From contig JAHWJF010000047.1 in the NCBI GenBank assembly GCA_019348515.1, positions 1-12,314 on the forward strand: a stretch of DNA of 12,314 nt. The letters are read 5' to 3'. The stretch is from Chloroflexota bacterium. Its GTDB lineage: Bacteria > Chloroflexota > Chloroflexia > Thermomicrobiales > UBA6265. Positions within the stretch are counted from its first letter, which is position 1, and each line of letters opens with the position of its first letter. The notes below the pieces were generated by a model that was not told the origin of the DNA, did not search any database, and saw only the letters and a list, made by a program, of their open reading frames with translations. The position numbers and the translations under genes are program-made. Shown piece by piece: positions 1 to 6,592 of this stretch.

Positions 1-400
1 CCCCCCGCCCCCCCCCGACGCACCGCCGCACTACGCGCCAGAGAAGCTTGCCCGGCCTTCCCCTCAGACTGCGGAAGATTTTCGCGTGATGACCGGAGTG
101 GAGAACGCCGAGGCCCAAGCCGTGGAGCACGCGTGCCTGAATGCGGTTCACCGTTTCGTCGCCCACCTCTTCATGGGCTTTATGACCCCACCAGATGAGC
201 ACGTCTGTTTCCATGAGAACGTCTTCCGGCAGGCCGTTGTCGGGCTCGTCAAGGGTCGCGGTGCGAATCCGCAGATCCTCTTGCACGGCGAGCCCTTCAG
301 CGATCGCGCCATGAATGCCGTCGGGATAGACCGCTCGATAACGCTCGTCCTCTCGTTCGTGCCGATATTCATTCCAAACGGTGACACGAATTGGATTCAT
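1..400 (-). CDS. ThuA-like domain protein, 3'-truncated by the window edge
   Basis: The frame starts at ATG 398-400 and runs off the left edge, giving 133 residues of a family usually near 240-260. Family hallmarks are visible: a VTVWNEYRHE start (residues 6-15), YPDGIHGAIAEGL (25-37), DVLIWWGHKAHEEV (66-79) and VLHSGHHAKIF (99-109). ThuA proteins have a class I glutamine-amidotransferase-like fold. In rhizobia ThuA works with the dehydrogenase ThuB in catabolism of trehalose and related disaccharides through 3-keto sugars. Here the start overlaps the stop of a Gfo/Idh/MocA dehydrogenase (ATGA), and an AGGAG ribosome-binding site lies 7 bases upstream. This fits coupled translation and a ThuA/ThuB-like pair; the actual substrate is inferred only by family. 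The last dozen or so residues (from about residue 123) become Gly/Arg-rich and stop resembling the family, probably because of poor sequence at a contig end. Confidence 0.88.
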   Translation of the reverse strand, partial: MNPIRVTVWNEYRHEREDERYRAVYPDGIHGAIAEGLAVQEDLRIRTATLDEPDNGLPEDVLMETDVLIWWGHKAHEEVGDETVNRIQARVLHGLGLGVLHSGHHAKIFRSLRGRPGKLLWRVVRRCVGGGRG

Positions 401-1530
401 GTACGCGCTCCTATGGAATCGCGACTTAACCGCTCGTCTGCTACGCCGTCCACTTCGACTTCACGTCCTAGCTCTGCCGACCGGTAGATCGCCTCAATGA
501 GACGAACGCGGTCGAGCCCTTCTTCTCCTGACGGAGACATTGGGGTTCCGTCGAGCACACTTTCGACGAACTGCTTGAACACCTCACCATGGCCATGCCG
601 CTCCAGCAAGCGGGGCTGCGTTATAGTGGGGACTCCGTCGATCTCACCGAAGAAGCGCAGCGTCTCGGTCTGGGCGTAATCCCGGGCATGGATTTCCGCC
701 CCTCCGTTGTCGCCCAGAACTGACAACCCGAAATCGTCGCCGTGCCCGGTGTACGCCGCCCAGGACGCATCGAGCTGAAGTGTCAACCCGCCCTCAAACC
801 GGATAAATGCGGTCGCAAAGTCTTCGACTTCATACGGCTCGCCGGGTGCGATCTTGAACCGCCCGCCTTGCCACTGGCCGCGCCCCTTGGGACCGAGTTC
901 CGCGTAGGTTGCGGCGCTTACTCTGAGAGCCCTCGGGTTGCCAAGAACCCATAAAGCCATGTCAAGCACGTGGATGCCCAAGTCGATCAAGGGCCCCCCG
1001 CCCGCCAGCCGCTTCGAGGTGAACCAGGTGCCCAGACCCGGAATGCCCGACCGGCGCATCCAGAAAGCGCGGGCATGATAGATCGCACCGAGGTTCCCGC
1101 GTTCAACTTCATGCTTGACCAGTTGAACGTCCTGGCGACCGCGGCGGTTGAATACGACGCCCAACACCCGTTCGGCGCGGCGAGCAGCGGCGATGATCTG
1201 CTCGCCTTCCTCACTGCTCGGGGCCAGCGGCTTTTCGACCATGATGTGTTTGCCGGCGTCAAGCGCCGCCAGCGCGACCGGAAAATGCAAGATGTTCGGG
1301 ACAGCAACGGTCACGGCTTCAATGTCCGGGTCCGCCACCAGATCTTGGTAGTCCCGGTAGACGCGGGGCACGCCGAACTGTTTGGCCAGCGAGTGGCAGC
1401 GCTCCTCGTCGAGCCCGGCGATAGCGACGACTTCCGCGCGCGGGATTTCAGCGAAGCCTTGCAGATGCAGCTGACCGACGCCGCAGCCGATGATACCGAT
1501 TCGGAGCTTCCGGGAGTCTGCCAATCTCAC
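397..1530 (-). CDS. Gfo/Idh/MocA family NAD(P)-dependent oxidoreductase (ThuB-like)
   Basis: This 377-residue protein has the expected length for a sugar or polyol dehydrogenase of the Gfo/Idh/MocA family. An N-terminal Rossmann domain begins with IGIIGCGVGQLH (residues 11-22). The family motif EKP is at 99-101, and its lysine is normally catalytic. GGGPLIDLGIHVLD (177-190) supplies the Asp183/His187 pair of the active site. The rest is the usual C-terminal alpha/beta substrate domain. The stop overlaps the ATG of the ThuA-like gene, so the two probably form a 3-keto-sugar-type module; the substrate cannot be read from sequence. The start is uncertain. GTG 1530-1528 has no room for a ribosome-binding site, whereas TTG 1524-1522 sits 5 bases after GGAG and would give a protein two residues shorter. 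An in-frame TAA lies 9 bases upstream of the GTG. Confidence 0.93.
   Translation of the reverse strand: MRLADSRKLRIGIIGCGVGQLHLQGFAEIPRAEVVAIAGLDEERCHSLAKQFGVPRVYRDYQDLVADPDIEAVTVAVPNILHFPVALAALDAGKHIMVEKPLAPSSEEGEQIIAAARRAERVLGVVFNRRGRQDVQLVKHEVERGNLGAIYHARAFWMRRSGIPGLGTWFTSKRLAGGGPLIDLGIHVLDMALWVLGNPRALRVSAATYAELGPKGRGQWQGGRFKIAPGEPYEVEDFATAFIRFEGGLTLQLDASWAAYTGHGDDFGLSVLGDNGGAEIHARDYAQTETLRFFGEIDGVPTITQPRLLERHGHGEVFKQFVESVLDGTPMSPSGEEGLDRVRLIEAIYRSAELGREVEVDGVADERLSRDSIGART
408..412 (-). promoter_or_regulatory. Shine-Dalgarno site for the ThuA-like gene
   Basis: The minus strand reads AGGAG, followed by 7 bases and then ATG at 400-398. The site lies inside the last codons of the upstream dehydrogenase gene. 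It fixes the ThuA start at the ATGA overlap rather than at a downstream Met. Confidence 0.75.
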
Positions 1531-1573
1531 TCCAATTCTTTAGGGCAGGAGACGGTCACTGCCAGGTGCAAAA

Positions 1574-1586
1574 CTTTGTCACAAAG
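1574..1586. promoter_or_regulatory. Possible operator: inverted repeat upstream of the dehydrogenase gene
   Basis: CTTTGT-C-ACAAAG is a perfect 6-bp inverted repeat around one base. It lies in the 73-bp gap between the phosphoesterase stop and the dehydrogenase start, about 44 bases upstream of the latter. The position would suit a repressor site for the sugar module. A repeat this short is expected a few times by chance in a window of this size, so the call rests mainly on location. Confidence 0.25.
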
Positions 1587-1603
1587 GGACCATCGATTGA
1601 GAT

Positions 1604-2458
1604 CTACACCAACGTAATAAGCGTCACCTCCGGTGCGCATCGAAATCGAACGGGCGGTCGGAAGACGCCAACCCCGCGCGACGTGTAGACCGGCATTCCC
1701 ATAGCATGATTGAGGCCGCTCACGAAACGCCGACCTCCGGCAGGCGCCGCGATACTACCCATCACGGGTAACTGAATCTGCCCGCCGTGGCTATGGCCCG
1801 AGAGCTGCAAGAACGCGCCGTAAGGAACGACAGATTCGGCCCAATCCGGTTCATGCCAGAGCGCTAGCGCTCGGGTGTTTTCGGGGACGCCGGCAAACGC
1901 CCGCTGCACATCTGGAGATCCCAGCATGACGTCATCAATGCCGGCGATCCAGAGTTCTCCTGAATCGTCGGCGATGCGTGCGGGCTCGTTTCGCAGCACG
2001 CGGATACCGCGTTTTTCCAGCTGACCAGTCAGCCGGTCTGCCCCGTTGGCGTAATCGTGATTGCCGAGAACGGCGAAGGAGCCAAGTCGCGCGGTGCTGG
2101 CGGCGCTTCCAAGAACTGCCGCGGCATACGGAATGTGGCGAGGCGATTCGCTGATGTAATCGCCTCCAAAGAGCAGGACGTCGGGTGCCGCGGTGAGCAA
2201 GAGCGACAATGCTCGTTCGACGTCCGACGCGCGGATTACCGAACCGATATGCGTGTCGGCCACGAACCCGATACGCAGCCGCGCTGGCGCATCGACTCCT
2301 TGAGGCAGGCAAATGTCAACCTGCTCCAATACAGGACTGTACGGGGCGGTATGCCGGGCGTGATGGCCTACAGCGGCAGCCGCTGCTGCCCCAACGACAG
2401 AAACCACGGCCGCGCGGGCGGCGTTCGGCGTGGGGCGCAATTGACCGGTGTGTGACAC
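1604..2458 (-). CDS. Membrane-anchored metallophosphoesterase, YaeI-like
   Basis: This 284-residue calcineurin-like phosphoesterase has all the metal-binding blocks in order: ADTH (D68, H70), GGDY (D100), GNHDY (N133, H134, D135), WHEPD (H202) and GHSHGGQ (H222, H224). These are the ligands of a dinuclear metal centre, so it should be an active phosphodiesterase or phosphatase. An Ala/Val-rich hydrophobic stretch (about residues 15-31) suggests one N-terminal membrane anchor with the catalytic domain beyond it. This arrangement is seen in YaeI-type enzymes, for which phosphodiesterase activity is known; the physiological substrate here is unknown. The GTG start lies 22 bases after the ispG stop with no clear ribosome-binding site, so translation may depend on ispG readthrough or coupling. 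The functional link to ispG is not obvious. Confidence 0.9.
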   Translation of the reverse strand: MSHTGQLRPTPNAARAAVVSVVGAAAAAAVGHHARHTAPYSPVLEQVDICLPQGVDAPARLRIGFVADTHIGSVIRASDVERALSLLLTAAPDVLLFGGDYISESPRHIPYAAAVLGSAASTARLGSFAVLGNHDYANGADRLTGQLEKRGIRVLRNEPARIADDSGELWIAGIDDVMLGSPDVQRAFAGVPENTRALALWHEPDWAESVVPYGAFLQLSGHSHGGQIQLPVMGSIAAPAGGRRFVSGLNHAMGMPVYTSRGVGVFRPPVRFRCAPEVTLITLV

Positions 2459-2480
2459 TGCCAGCGAAAAGGTGACTGGC

Positions 2481-3659
2481 TCAGACGGGGGTCAGGCGAA
2501 CCGATGGCCGGGACGGTTGGTATCGATTCGACTCGTCTTCGACCAATCCGTTCTTGCGCTCATCGATGACCATCTGGATCTCGTCCTTCAATGCGACGAG
2601 CATATCCGTTTCCGCAACAGTGCGGACGATCTTCCCTTTCCGAAAGATCACTCCCTTGCCATTCCCGGCCGCGAGCCCAACATCCGCATCTCGAGATTCA
2701 CCAGGCCCATTGACGACGCACCCCATGACCGCAACCCGTATCGGCTCGGTCACAGTGGCGAGAAAATCGTCGACCTGATTAGCCAGGGTGAACAGATCGA
2801 CTTCGACGCGCCCGCACGTGGGACAAGCGATCATGACTGCGCCTTTTTGACGCAGTTCGAGACTCTTGAGTATTTCGTATGCGACGAATACTTCCTCGAC
2901 TGGGTTCGTTGTGAGCGACACACGAATGGTGTCCCCGATGCCGAGCGCCAAGAGGGTACCAATACCGGCCGCGGATCGGACGCTGCCCGATTTCGGCGTT
3001 CCTGCTTCTGTAACGCCGAGATGGAGCGGATAGTCATTCGGCAGGGCGGCAAACCGCCGGTAGGCTTCGAAAAGCACTGGGAGCTCGAACGCCTTCAGGC
3101 TGACCTTCGTCAGACCGAAATCAAGATCCTCAAGAATCCGAATGTGACCAAGTGCTGATCGAACTAACCATTCGGCCCGGAGGTCCACCTGGGTGGCGCC
3201 GCGCTCGGCCATTTCGTCGACGAATTCCTCTGGCATCGGGGCCACCGAGCCAAAGTTGACTCCAATCCGGATAGGAACCTGTCGCTCCTTGGCGCGCGCG
3301 ACGACCTCGCGCACGTCTTCGGGTTTGCGAATGTTGCCCGGATTGAGGCGAAGTCCCTGGATTCCGGCGTCAAGGGCCTTGAGCGCGAGGGTGTGCTCGA
3401 AGTGGATATCGGCGATGAGGGGCACGGGAGAATGTGGCACGATGTCCGGGAGCGCCGCCGCCGCCTTACGATCCGGGACGGCAACTCGAACGATCTCGCA
3501 TCCAGCGTCTGCTAGCTCGTGAACTTGTCGGAGTGTGGCCGCCGCGTCGCGAGTGTCGGCGGTCGTCATCGATTGGACGACGATCGGATTTTCACCGCCG
3601 ATCTTGACGTCTCCGACATGAAGCACACGCGTGGAGCGCCGTGGCGCGATCAATGACAT
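2481..3659 (-). CDS. ispG: 4-hydroxy-3-methylbut-2-enyl-diphosphate synthase (GcpE/IspG)
   Basis: IspG is the penultimate enzyme of the MEP isoprenoid pathway. It reduces methylerythritol cyclodiphosphate to HMBPP with a [4Fe-4S] cluster. The 392-residue protein is of normal bacterial length. The TIM-barrel half contains VQSMTTADTRD (28-38), LIADIHFEH (81-89) and LRLNPGNI (103-110). The C-terminal half holds the cluster ligands in CPTCGR (C279, C282) and MGCVVNGPGE (C314, E321), at the same spacing as in characterised enzymes. The start ATG has AGGAG 9 bases upstream. It follows rseP by 136 bp, an arrangement common in bacteria, although dxr, which often precedes rseP, is absent here. The C-terminal tail after about residue 370 is charged and probably disordered. 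Confidence 0.98.
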   Translation of the reverse strand: MSLIAPRRSTRVLHVGDVKIGGENPIVVQSMTTADTRDAAATLRQVHELADAGCEIVRVAVPDRKAAAALPDIVPHSPVPLIADIHFEHTLALKALDAGIQGLRLNPGNIRKPEDVREVVARAKERQVPIRIGVNFGSVAPMPEEFVDEMAERGATQVDLRAEWLVRSALGHIRILEDLDFGLTKVSLKAFELPVLFEAYRRFAALPNDYPLHLGVTEAGTPKSGSVRSAAGIGTLLALGIGDTIRVSLTTNPVEEVFVAYEILKSLELRQKGAVMIACPTCGRVEVDLFTLANQVDDFLATVTEPIRVAVMGCVVNGPGESRDADVGLAAGNGKGVIFRKGKIVRTVAETDMLVALKDEIQMVIDERKNGLVEDESNRYQPSRPSVRLTPV

Positions 3660-3668
3660 TGGTTAGGA

Positions 3669-3673
3669 CTCCT
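3669..3673 (-). promoter_or_regulatory. Shine-Dalgarno site for ispG
   Basis: AGGAG on the minus strand is separated from the ispG ATG (3659-3657) by 9 bases and supports that start. The rest of the 136-bp gap between rseP and ispG (3674-3795) shows no gene, hairpin terminator or recognisable promoter. Read-through transcription from rseP is therefore plausible. Confidence 0.7.
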
Positions 3674-3795
3674 GAAGGTGATAATTGGACTGTTGCGTCG
3701 CTGTTCGCCTCGTCGGCATCGACGGCGGATGCGTGAATCACTGCCAGCTGCGGACCGGGACGGGGCGCGACGCGACCACCCTGTTCTTCGTCGCA

Positions 3796-5172
3796 TTAGG
3801 GCAGGAACGACCGCCCCTCGTAGATCCGGAGTGCATCGAGAACCAGGACGATCACCATAAAACCGAGCAACAGAATCAGTCCCGCGACGTGGACGATCCC
3901 CTCGCGCTCGGGCGCGAGCTTCTTTCCGCCACGCAGGATCTCCACGATGACGAACAGAAGGCGACCACCATCGAGGGCTGGAAGCGGCAACAGGTTCAGG
4001 ACCGCGAGGTTCAGCGAGAGCAAGATAGCCAACTGGGAAAGGGTGACCCACAATGGGAGCGGACTCGCACTCACAATCTCACTCGTGATCTGCCCCATCC
4101 CGAGAGGTCCAGCAATTTGATCGAGTGGGGCGCGCCCTGTGACGAGATCGCGAATGCCGGCAAGCATCTGCCCCGATTGCTCCCAGGCCTGGGACACCCC
4201 AACGGGGATGACCGAGCCAAGGGGAACACGATCGAAACGTGGCTCGATGGCCAGATTCAGACCTAGCTGCGCCAGAAGATCGCCCTCTGCGTCGAGGTTC
4301 GGCACCGCCAGCGATACCGTCTCCTCCTCCCCGCCGCGCTCGACCTGAATAGGCACTGTGGTTCCGGACGCGCTCATCAATGCGAACTGAAGCGCATAGG
4401 GGTCGCTGACCGGCTCCGATCCGACCCCAACGATCTCGTCGCCGGGCTGGAGCCCCGCCTCAGCCGCGGGTGACCCGGAAGAAACAGCACTCACAATGGC
4501 GTCAGAGATGGGAGCATCAGTAATGCCGACTCCCGTCGGTCCTTCTCCGGGCGGTGGATTGACGCGGGGGACGACCGACGTCTCAAGTAGCGTGCCGTTG
4601 CGCTCGACAACGACGTTCATGGGATTCCCGCTGAACTCGCGTGCTTGCTGCCCAACATCAGTTGACGACTCAATGGGAACACCAGCAACGTCGACGATTC
4701 GATCGCCGGGTTCCCACCCCGCATCCTCTGCCGGTGACCCCGGAACGACGGAGGCGATGTACACGTTCGAATGTGACACGCCCTGGAAACCGACAACCAG
4801 GATCATGAGCACAAATGCGAGCAAGAAATTCATGGCTGAACCAGCGACGAGGAAAAACGCTCGCTTCGCCGGCGGCTTCGCATTGATCGATTCCGGGTCG
4901 GCGACCTTGCCGTCCTCGCCCAAGACTTTGACGAACCCCCCAAACGGGATCCAGTTGAGCGACCAGAGTACGCCCTTATGGCGCCAGCCCTTGATGCGTG
5001 GCGGGATGCCAATCCCGAACTCTTCGACCTTGACCCCGATCATGCGTGCCGCGACGAAGTGCCCGATCTCGTGGACAAGAATCAGGACGGCAAGGATGGG
5101 GATGATGTAAAGACCGTTGACCAGACCTTCCGACACCGGCGTTCCCGCTCCAATCATGCTTGCGTGGTTCAT
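3796..5172 (-). CDS. rseP: RIP site-2 metalloprotease RseP/RasP
   Basis: This 458-residue intramembrane zinc protease cleaves membrane-spanning substrates such as anti-sigma factors and signal-peptide remnants. The first membrane segment carries HEIGH (H34, E35, H38), the zinc site and catalytic Glu. The third zinc ligand is in NLLPLPALDGG (393-403, D401), the classic family motif near the C-terminus. Between them is a second membrane segment (about 104-130), followed by two tandem PDZ domains (about 136-205 and 223-295), each with a GSPAxxAG...PGD core. The last hydrophobic segment (about 428-447) completes the membrane topology. ATG 5172-5170 is the longest start; Met6 is an alternative, and neither has a strong ribosome-binding site. 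It is the first gene of the leftward block. Its substrate is not identified, as no anti-sigma factor is nearby. Confidence 0.97.
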   Translation of the reverse strand: MNHASMIGAGTPVSEGLVNGLYIIPILAVLILVHEIGHFVAARMIGVKVEEFGIGIPPRIKGWRHKGVLWSLNWIPFGGFVKVLGEDGKVADPESINAKPPAKRAFFLVAGSAMNFLLAFVLMILVVGFQGVSHSNVYIASVVPGSPAEDAGWEPGDRIVDVAGVPIESSTDVGQQAREFSGNPMNVVVERNGTLLETSVVPRVNPPPGEGPTGVGITDAPISDAIVSAVSSGSPAAEAGLQPGDEIVGVGSEPVSDPYALQFALMSASGTTVPIQVERGGEEETVSLAVPNLDAEGDLLAQLGLNLAIEPRFDRVPLGSVIPVGVSQAWEQSGQMLAGIRDLVTGRAPLDQIAGPLGMGQITSEIVSASPLPLWVTLSQLAILLSLNLAVLNLLPLPALDGGRLLFVIVEILRGGKKLAPEREGIVHVAGLILLLGFMVIVLVLDALRIYEGRSFLP

Positions 5173-5399
5173 CGCTCACAGTGACCCATCGCCCGAGCGT
5201 ATGCACCGAGTCTACAACGCCGGAAGTCTGGAAAGTGATCCAATCCTGCCGCGGCAGGATGTCGTGTCTTGCGAATTTACCGAGCACAATGTGATCGTTA
5301 TGTATGTTAGACTTCCGCAGTCCGTACGGACATGAAGCCCGCGAAGCGAGCAAATGGCGGCCTCGGGATGCGCGTGAGCCGGGGCAGGGGCTCGAGGTC
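5173..5399. promoter_or_regulatory. Divergent ald/rseP intergenic region
   Basis: This 227-bp region should hold the promoters of both the leftward rseP-ispG block and the rightward ald block. It has AT-richer patches near 5270-5313, in contrast to its GC-rich surroundings. I could not assign convincing -35/-10 boxes on either strand. It contains an 18-bp perfect palindrome (5243-5260), a 12-bp palindrome (5320-5331) and a 9-bp inverted repeat (5221-5229 with 5309-5317) enclosing the 18-bp one. An in-frame ATG at 5304 would extend ald by 32 residues into this region, but that extension does not resemble alanine dehydrogenase. Confidence 0.6.
5243..5260. repeat. 18-bp perfect palindrome, possible operator
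   Basis: ATCCTGCCGCGGCAGGAT equals its own reverse complement over all 18 bases. It lies 70 bases upstream of the rseP start and 139 bases upstream of the ald start. By simple 4-letter odds, a perfect 18-bp palindrome is expected roughly 0.05 times in a sequence this long. Its intergenic position therefore favours a dimeric regulator site. It could also fold as a cruciform or hairpin, but with almost no loop it is not a typical terminator, and no T-run follows. Confidence 0.5.
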
Positions 5400-6539
5400 A
5401 TGCTTGTTGGCGTGCCCAGAGAAGTCAAGGATCATGAGTTCCGGGTCTCCGTGACACCTGCCGGCGTCCACGAATACCACAACCGCGGCCATCATGTGCT
5501 AGTCGAACAGGCGGCGGGGGAAGGAAGCGGTTTTTCCGACAGCGCGTACTCCGCGGCCGGCGCGGAGGTCGTTGATTCCGCGGTTGACGTGTTCGAGCGC
5601 GCCGAAATGATCGTCAAGGTTAAAGAACCGATTCCCTCGGAATATGACCTTCTTCGGCCTGAACAACTCCTCTTTACCTATCTCCATCTTGCAGCGGACC
5701 AGTCACTGACACGTGCGCTCGTGTCCAACCGCGTCCAGGCGGTGGCTTATGAGACCGTGCAGCATGCCGATGGGTCTCTGCCATTGCTTACGCCGATGAG
5801 TGAAGTCGCCGGGCGGATGGCGGTGCAAGTTGGAGCGCATCACTTGGAGAGAGCGCACGGGGGGCGCGGCACGTTGTTGGGCGGTATCCCCGGCGTGCCA
5901 GGCGCTGATGTCGTGGTGATCGGGGGGGGAGTCGTAGGGACGAATGCCGCCCAAATCGCCTTAGGGATGGGCGCCAATGTCACGATTATCGATATGTCAC
6001 TGGAGCGGCTACGTACCCTCGATACGATGCTCCATGGGCGTGTTAACACGCTGGCGTCCAACTCGAGCAACGTTGCGGCCGCGGCCAAGCGGGCCGACTT
6101 GTTGATTGGGGCGGTTCTCCTGCCCGGCGCCAAGGCGCCAAAAATTGTTTCGGAGGAGATGGTCTCCTCAATGAAAGCAGGCTCGGTTATCGTCGACGTG
6201 GCCATCGACCAGGGCGGTTGCATCGCGACCGCACGCCCGACGACGCATAGCGAGCCGACATACATGGCGAGCGGCGTGGTTCATTACTGCGTGACGAACA
6301 TGCCAGGCGCTGTTCCGCGCACAAGCACAATCGGACTTTCGAACGCAACTCTACCGTTCGGACTTTCGCTAGCCGATTTCGGTTTCTACGGTGCCGTAGC
6401 GCAGGATCCCGCACTCGCCAGGGGCGTCAACGTCGTCAACGGAAAAGTGACTCATCCCGCGGTCGCCGAGGCTTTCGGAATGGAATACACGCCACTATCG
6501 GATGCGATCCTGCAGGGGGCCGCCACGTTGAGTAGCTAA
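5400..6539 (+). CDS. ald: Alanine dehydrogenase
   Basis: This enzyme catalyses the NAD-dependent interconversion of L-alanine and pyruvate plus ammonia, linking amino-acid catabolism to central carbon metabolism. From ATG 5400 the protein has 379 residues, typical for Ald, and begins MLVGVPREVKDHEFRVSVTPAG as family members do. Catalytic and substrate residues fall at the canonical positions: R15, K75 (KVKEP), H96 (HLAAD) and D270 (DVAIDQGG). The NAD-binding Rossmann loop is VVVIGGGVVGTNAA (171-184). The frame is open upstream to ATG 5304, but the extra 32 residues are not family-like and the start at 5400 restores the normal N-terminus. A purine-rich GGCAGGGG lies about 9 bases before it. 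A run of eight G (5922-5929) encodes the glycine loop. The xer gene follows 53 bp downstream on the same strand, so co-transcription is likely. Confidence 0.97.
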   Translation: MLVGVPREVKDHEFRVSVTPAGVHEYHNRGHHVLVEQAAGEGSGFSDSAYSAAGAEVVDSAVDVFERAEMIVKVKEPIPSEYDLLRPEQLLFTYLHLAADQSLTRALVSNRVQAVAYETVQHADGSLPLLTPMSEVAGRMAVQVGAHHLERAHGGRGTLLGGIPGVPGADVVVIGGGVVGTNAAQIALGMGANVTIIDMSLERLRTLDTMLHGRVNTLASNSSNVAAAAKRADLLIGAVLLPGAKAPKIVSEEMVSSMKAGSVIVDVAIDQGGCIATARPTTHSEPTYMASGVVHYCVTNMPGAVPRTSTIGLSNATLPFGLSLADFGFYGAVAQDPALARGVNVVNGKVTHPAVAEAFGMEYTPLSDAILQGAATLSS

Positions 6540-6581
6540 GATGGGACAAGCCGGCGGCGCCCTCACAGCAGCCATCGGAGC

Positions 6582-6587
6582 GGGAGG
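6582..6587 (+). promoter_or_regulatory. Shine-Dalgarno site for the Xer recombinase gene
   Basis: GGGAGG ends 5 bases before ATG 6593, a near-ideal ribosome-binding site that fixes the recombinase start. The 53-bp gap after ald shows no terminator-like hairpin with a T-run. Confidence 0.8.
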
Positions 6588-6592
6588 AATCG

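Noticed and set aside
86..487. Open plus-strand frame of 133 codons and an overlapping minus-strand frame (148-387)
   Set aside because: The continuous minus-strand frame from 400 to the left edge has clear ThuA motifs, so these are out-of-frame shadows.
970..1617. Open plus-strand frame of 215 codons
   Set aside because: It lies antisense to the Gfo/Idh/MocA gene, whose motifs are complete; the plus-strand translation shows no family features and looks like a GC-rich shadow frame.
5285..5315. dif-like Xer site near ATGTATGTTAG, upstream of ald
   Set aside because: Only one half resembles a XerD arm; there is no matching inverted XerC arm, and the resemblance is short.
5304..5399. 32-residue N-terminal extension of alanine dehydrogenase
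   Set aside because: The family N-terminus begins exactly at ATG 5400 and catalytic residues then number canonically (K75, H96, D270); the extension has no family resemblance.
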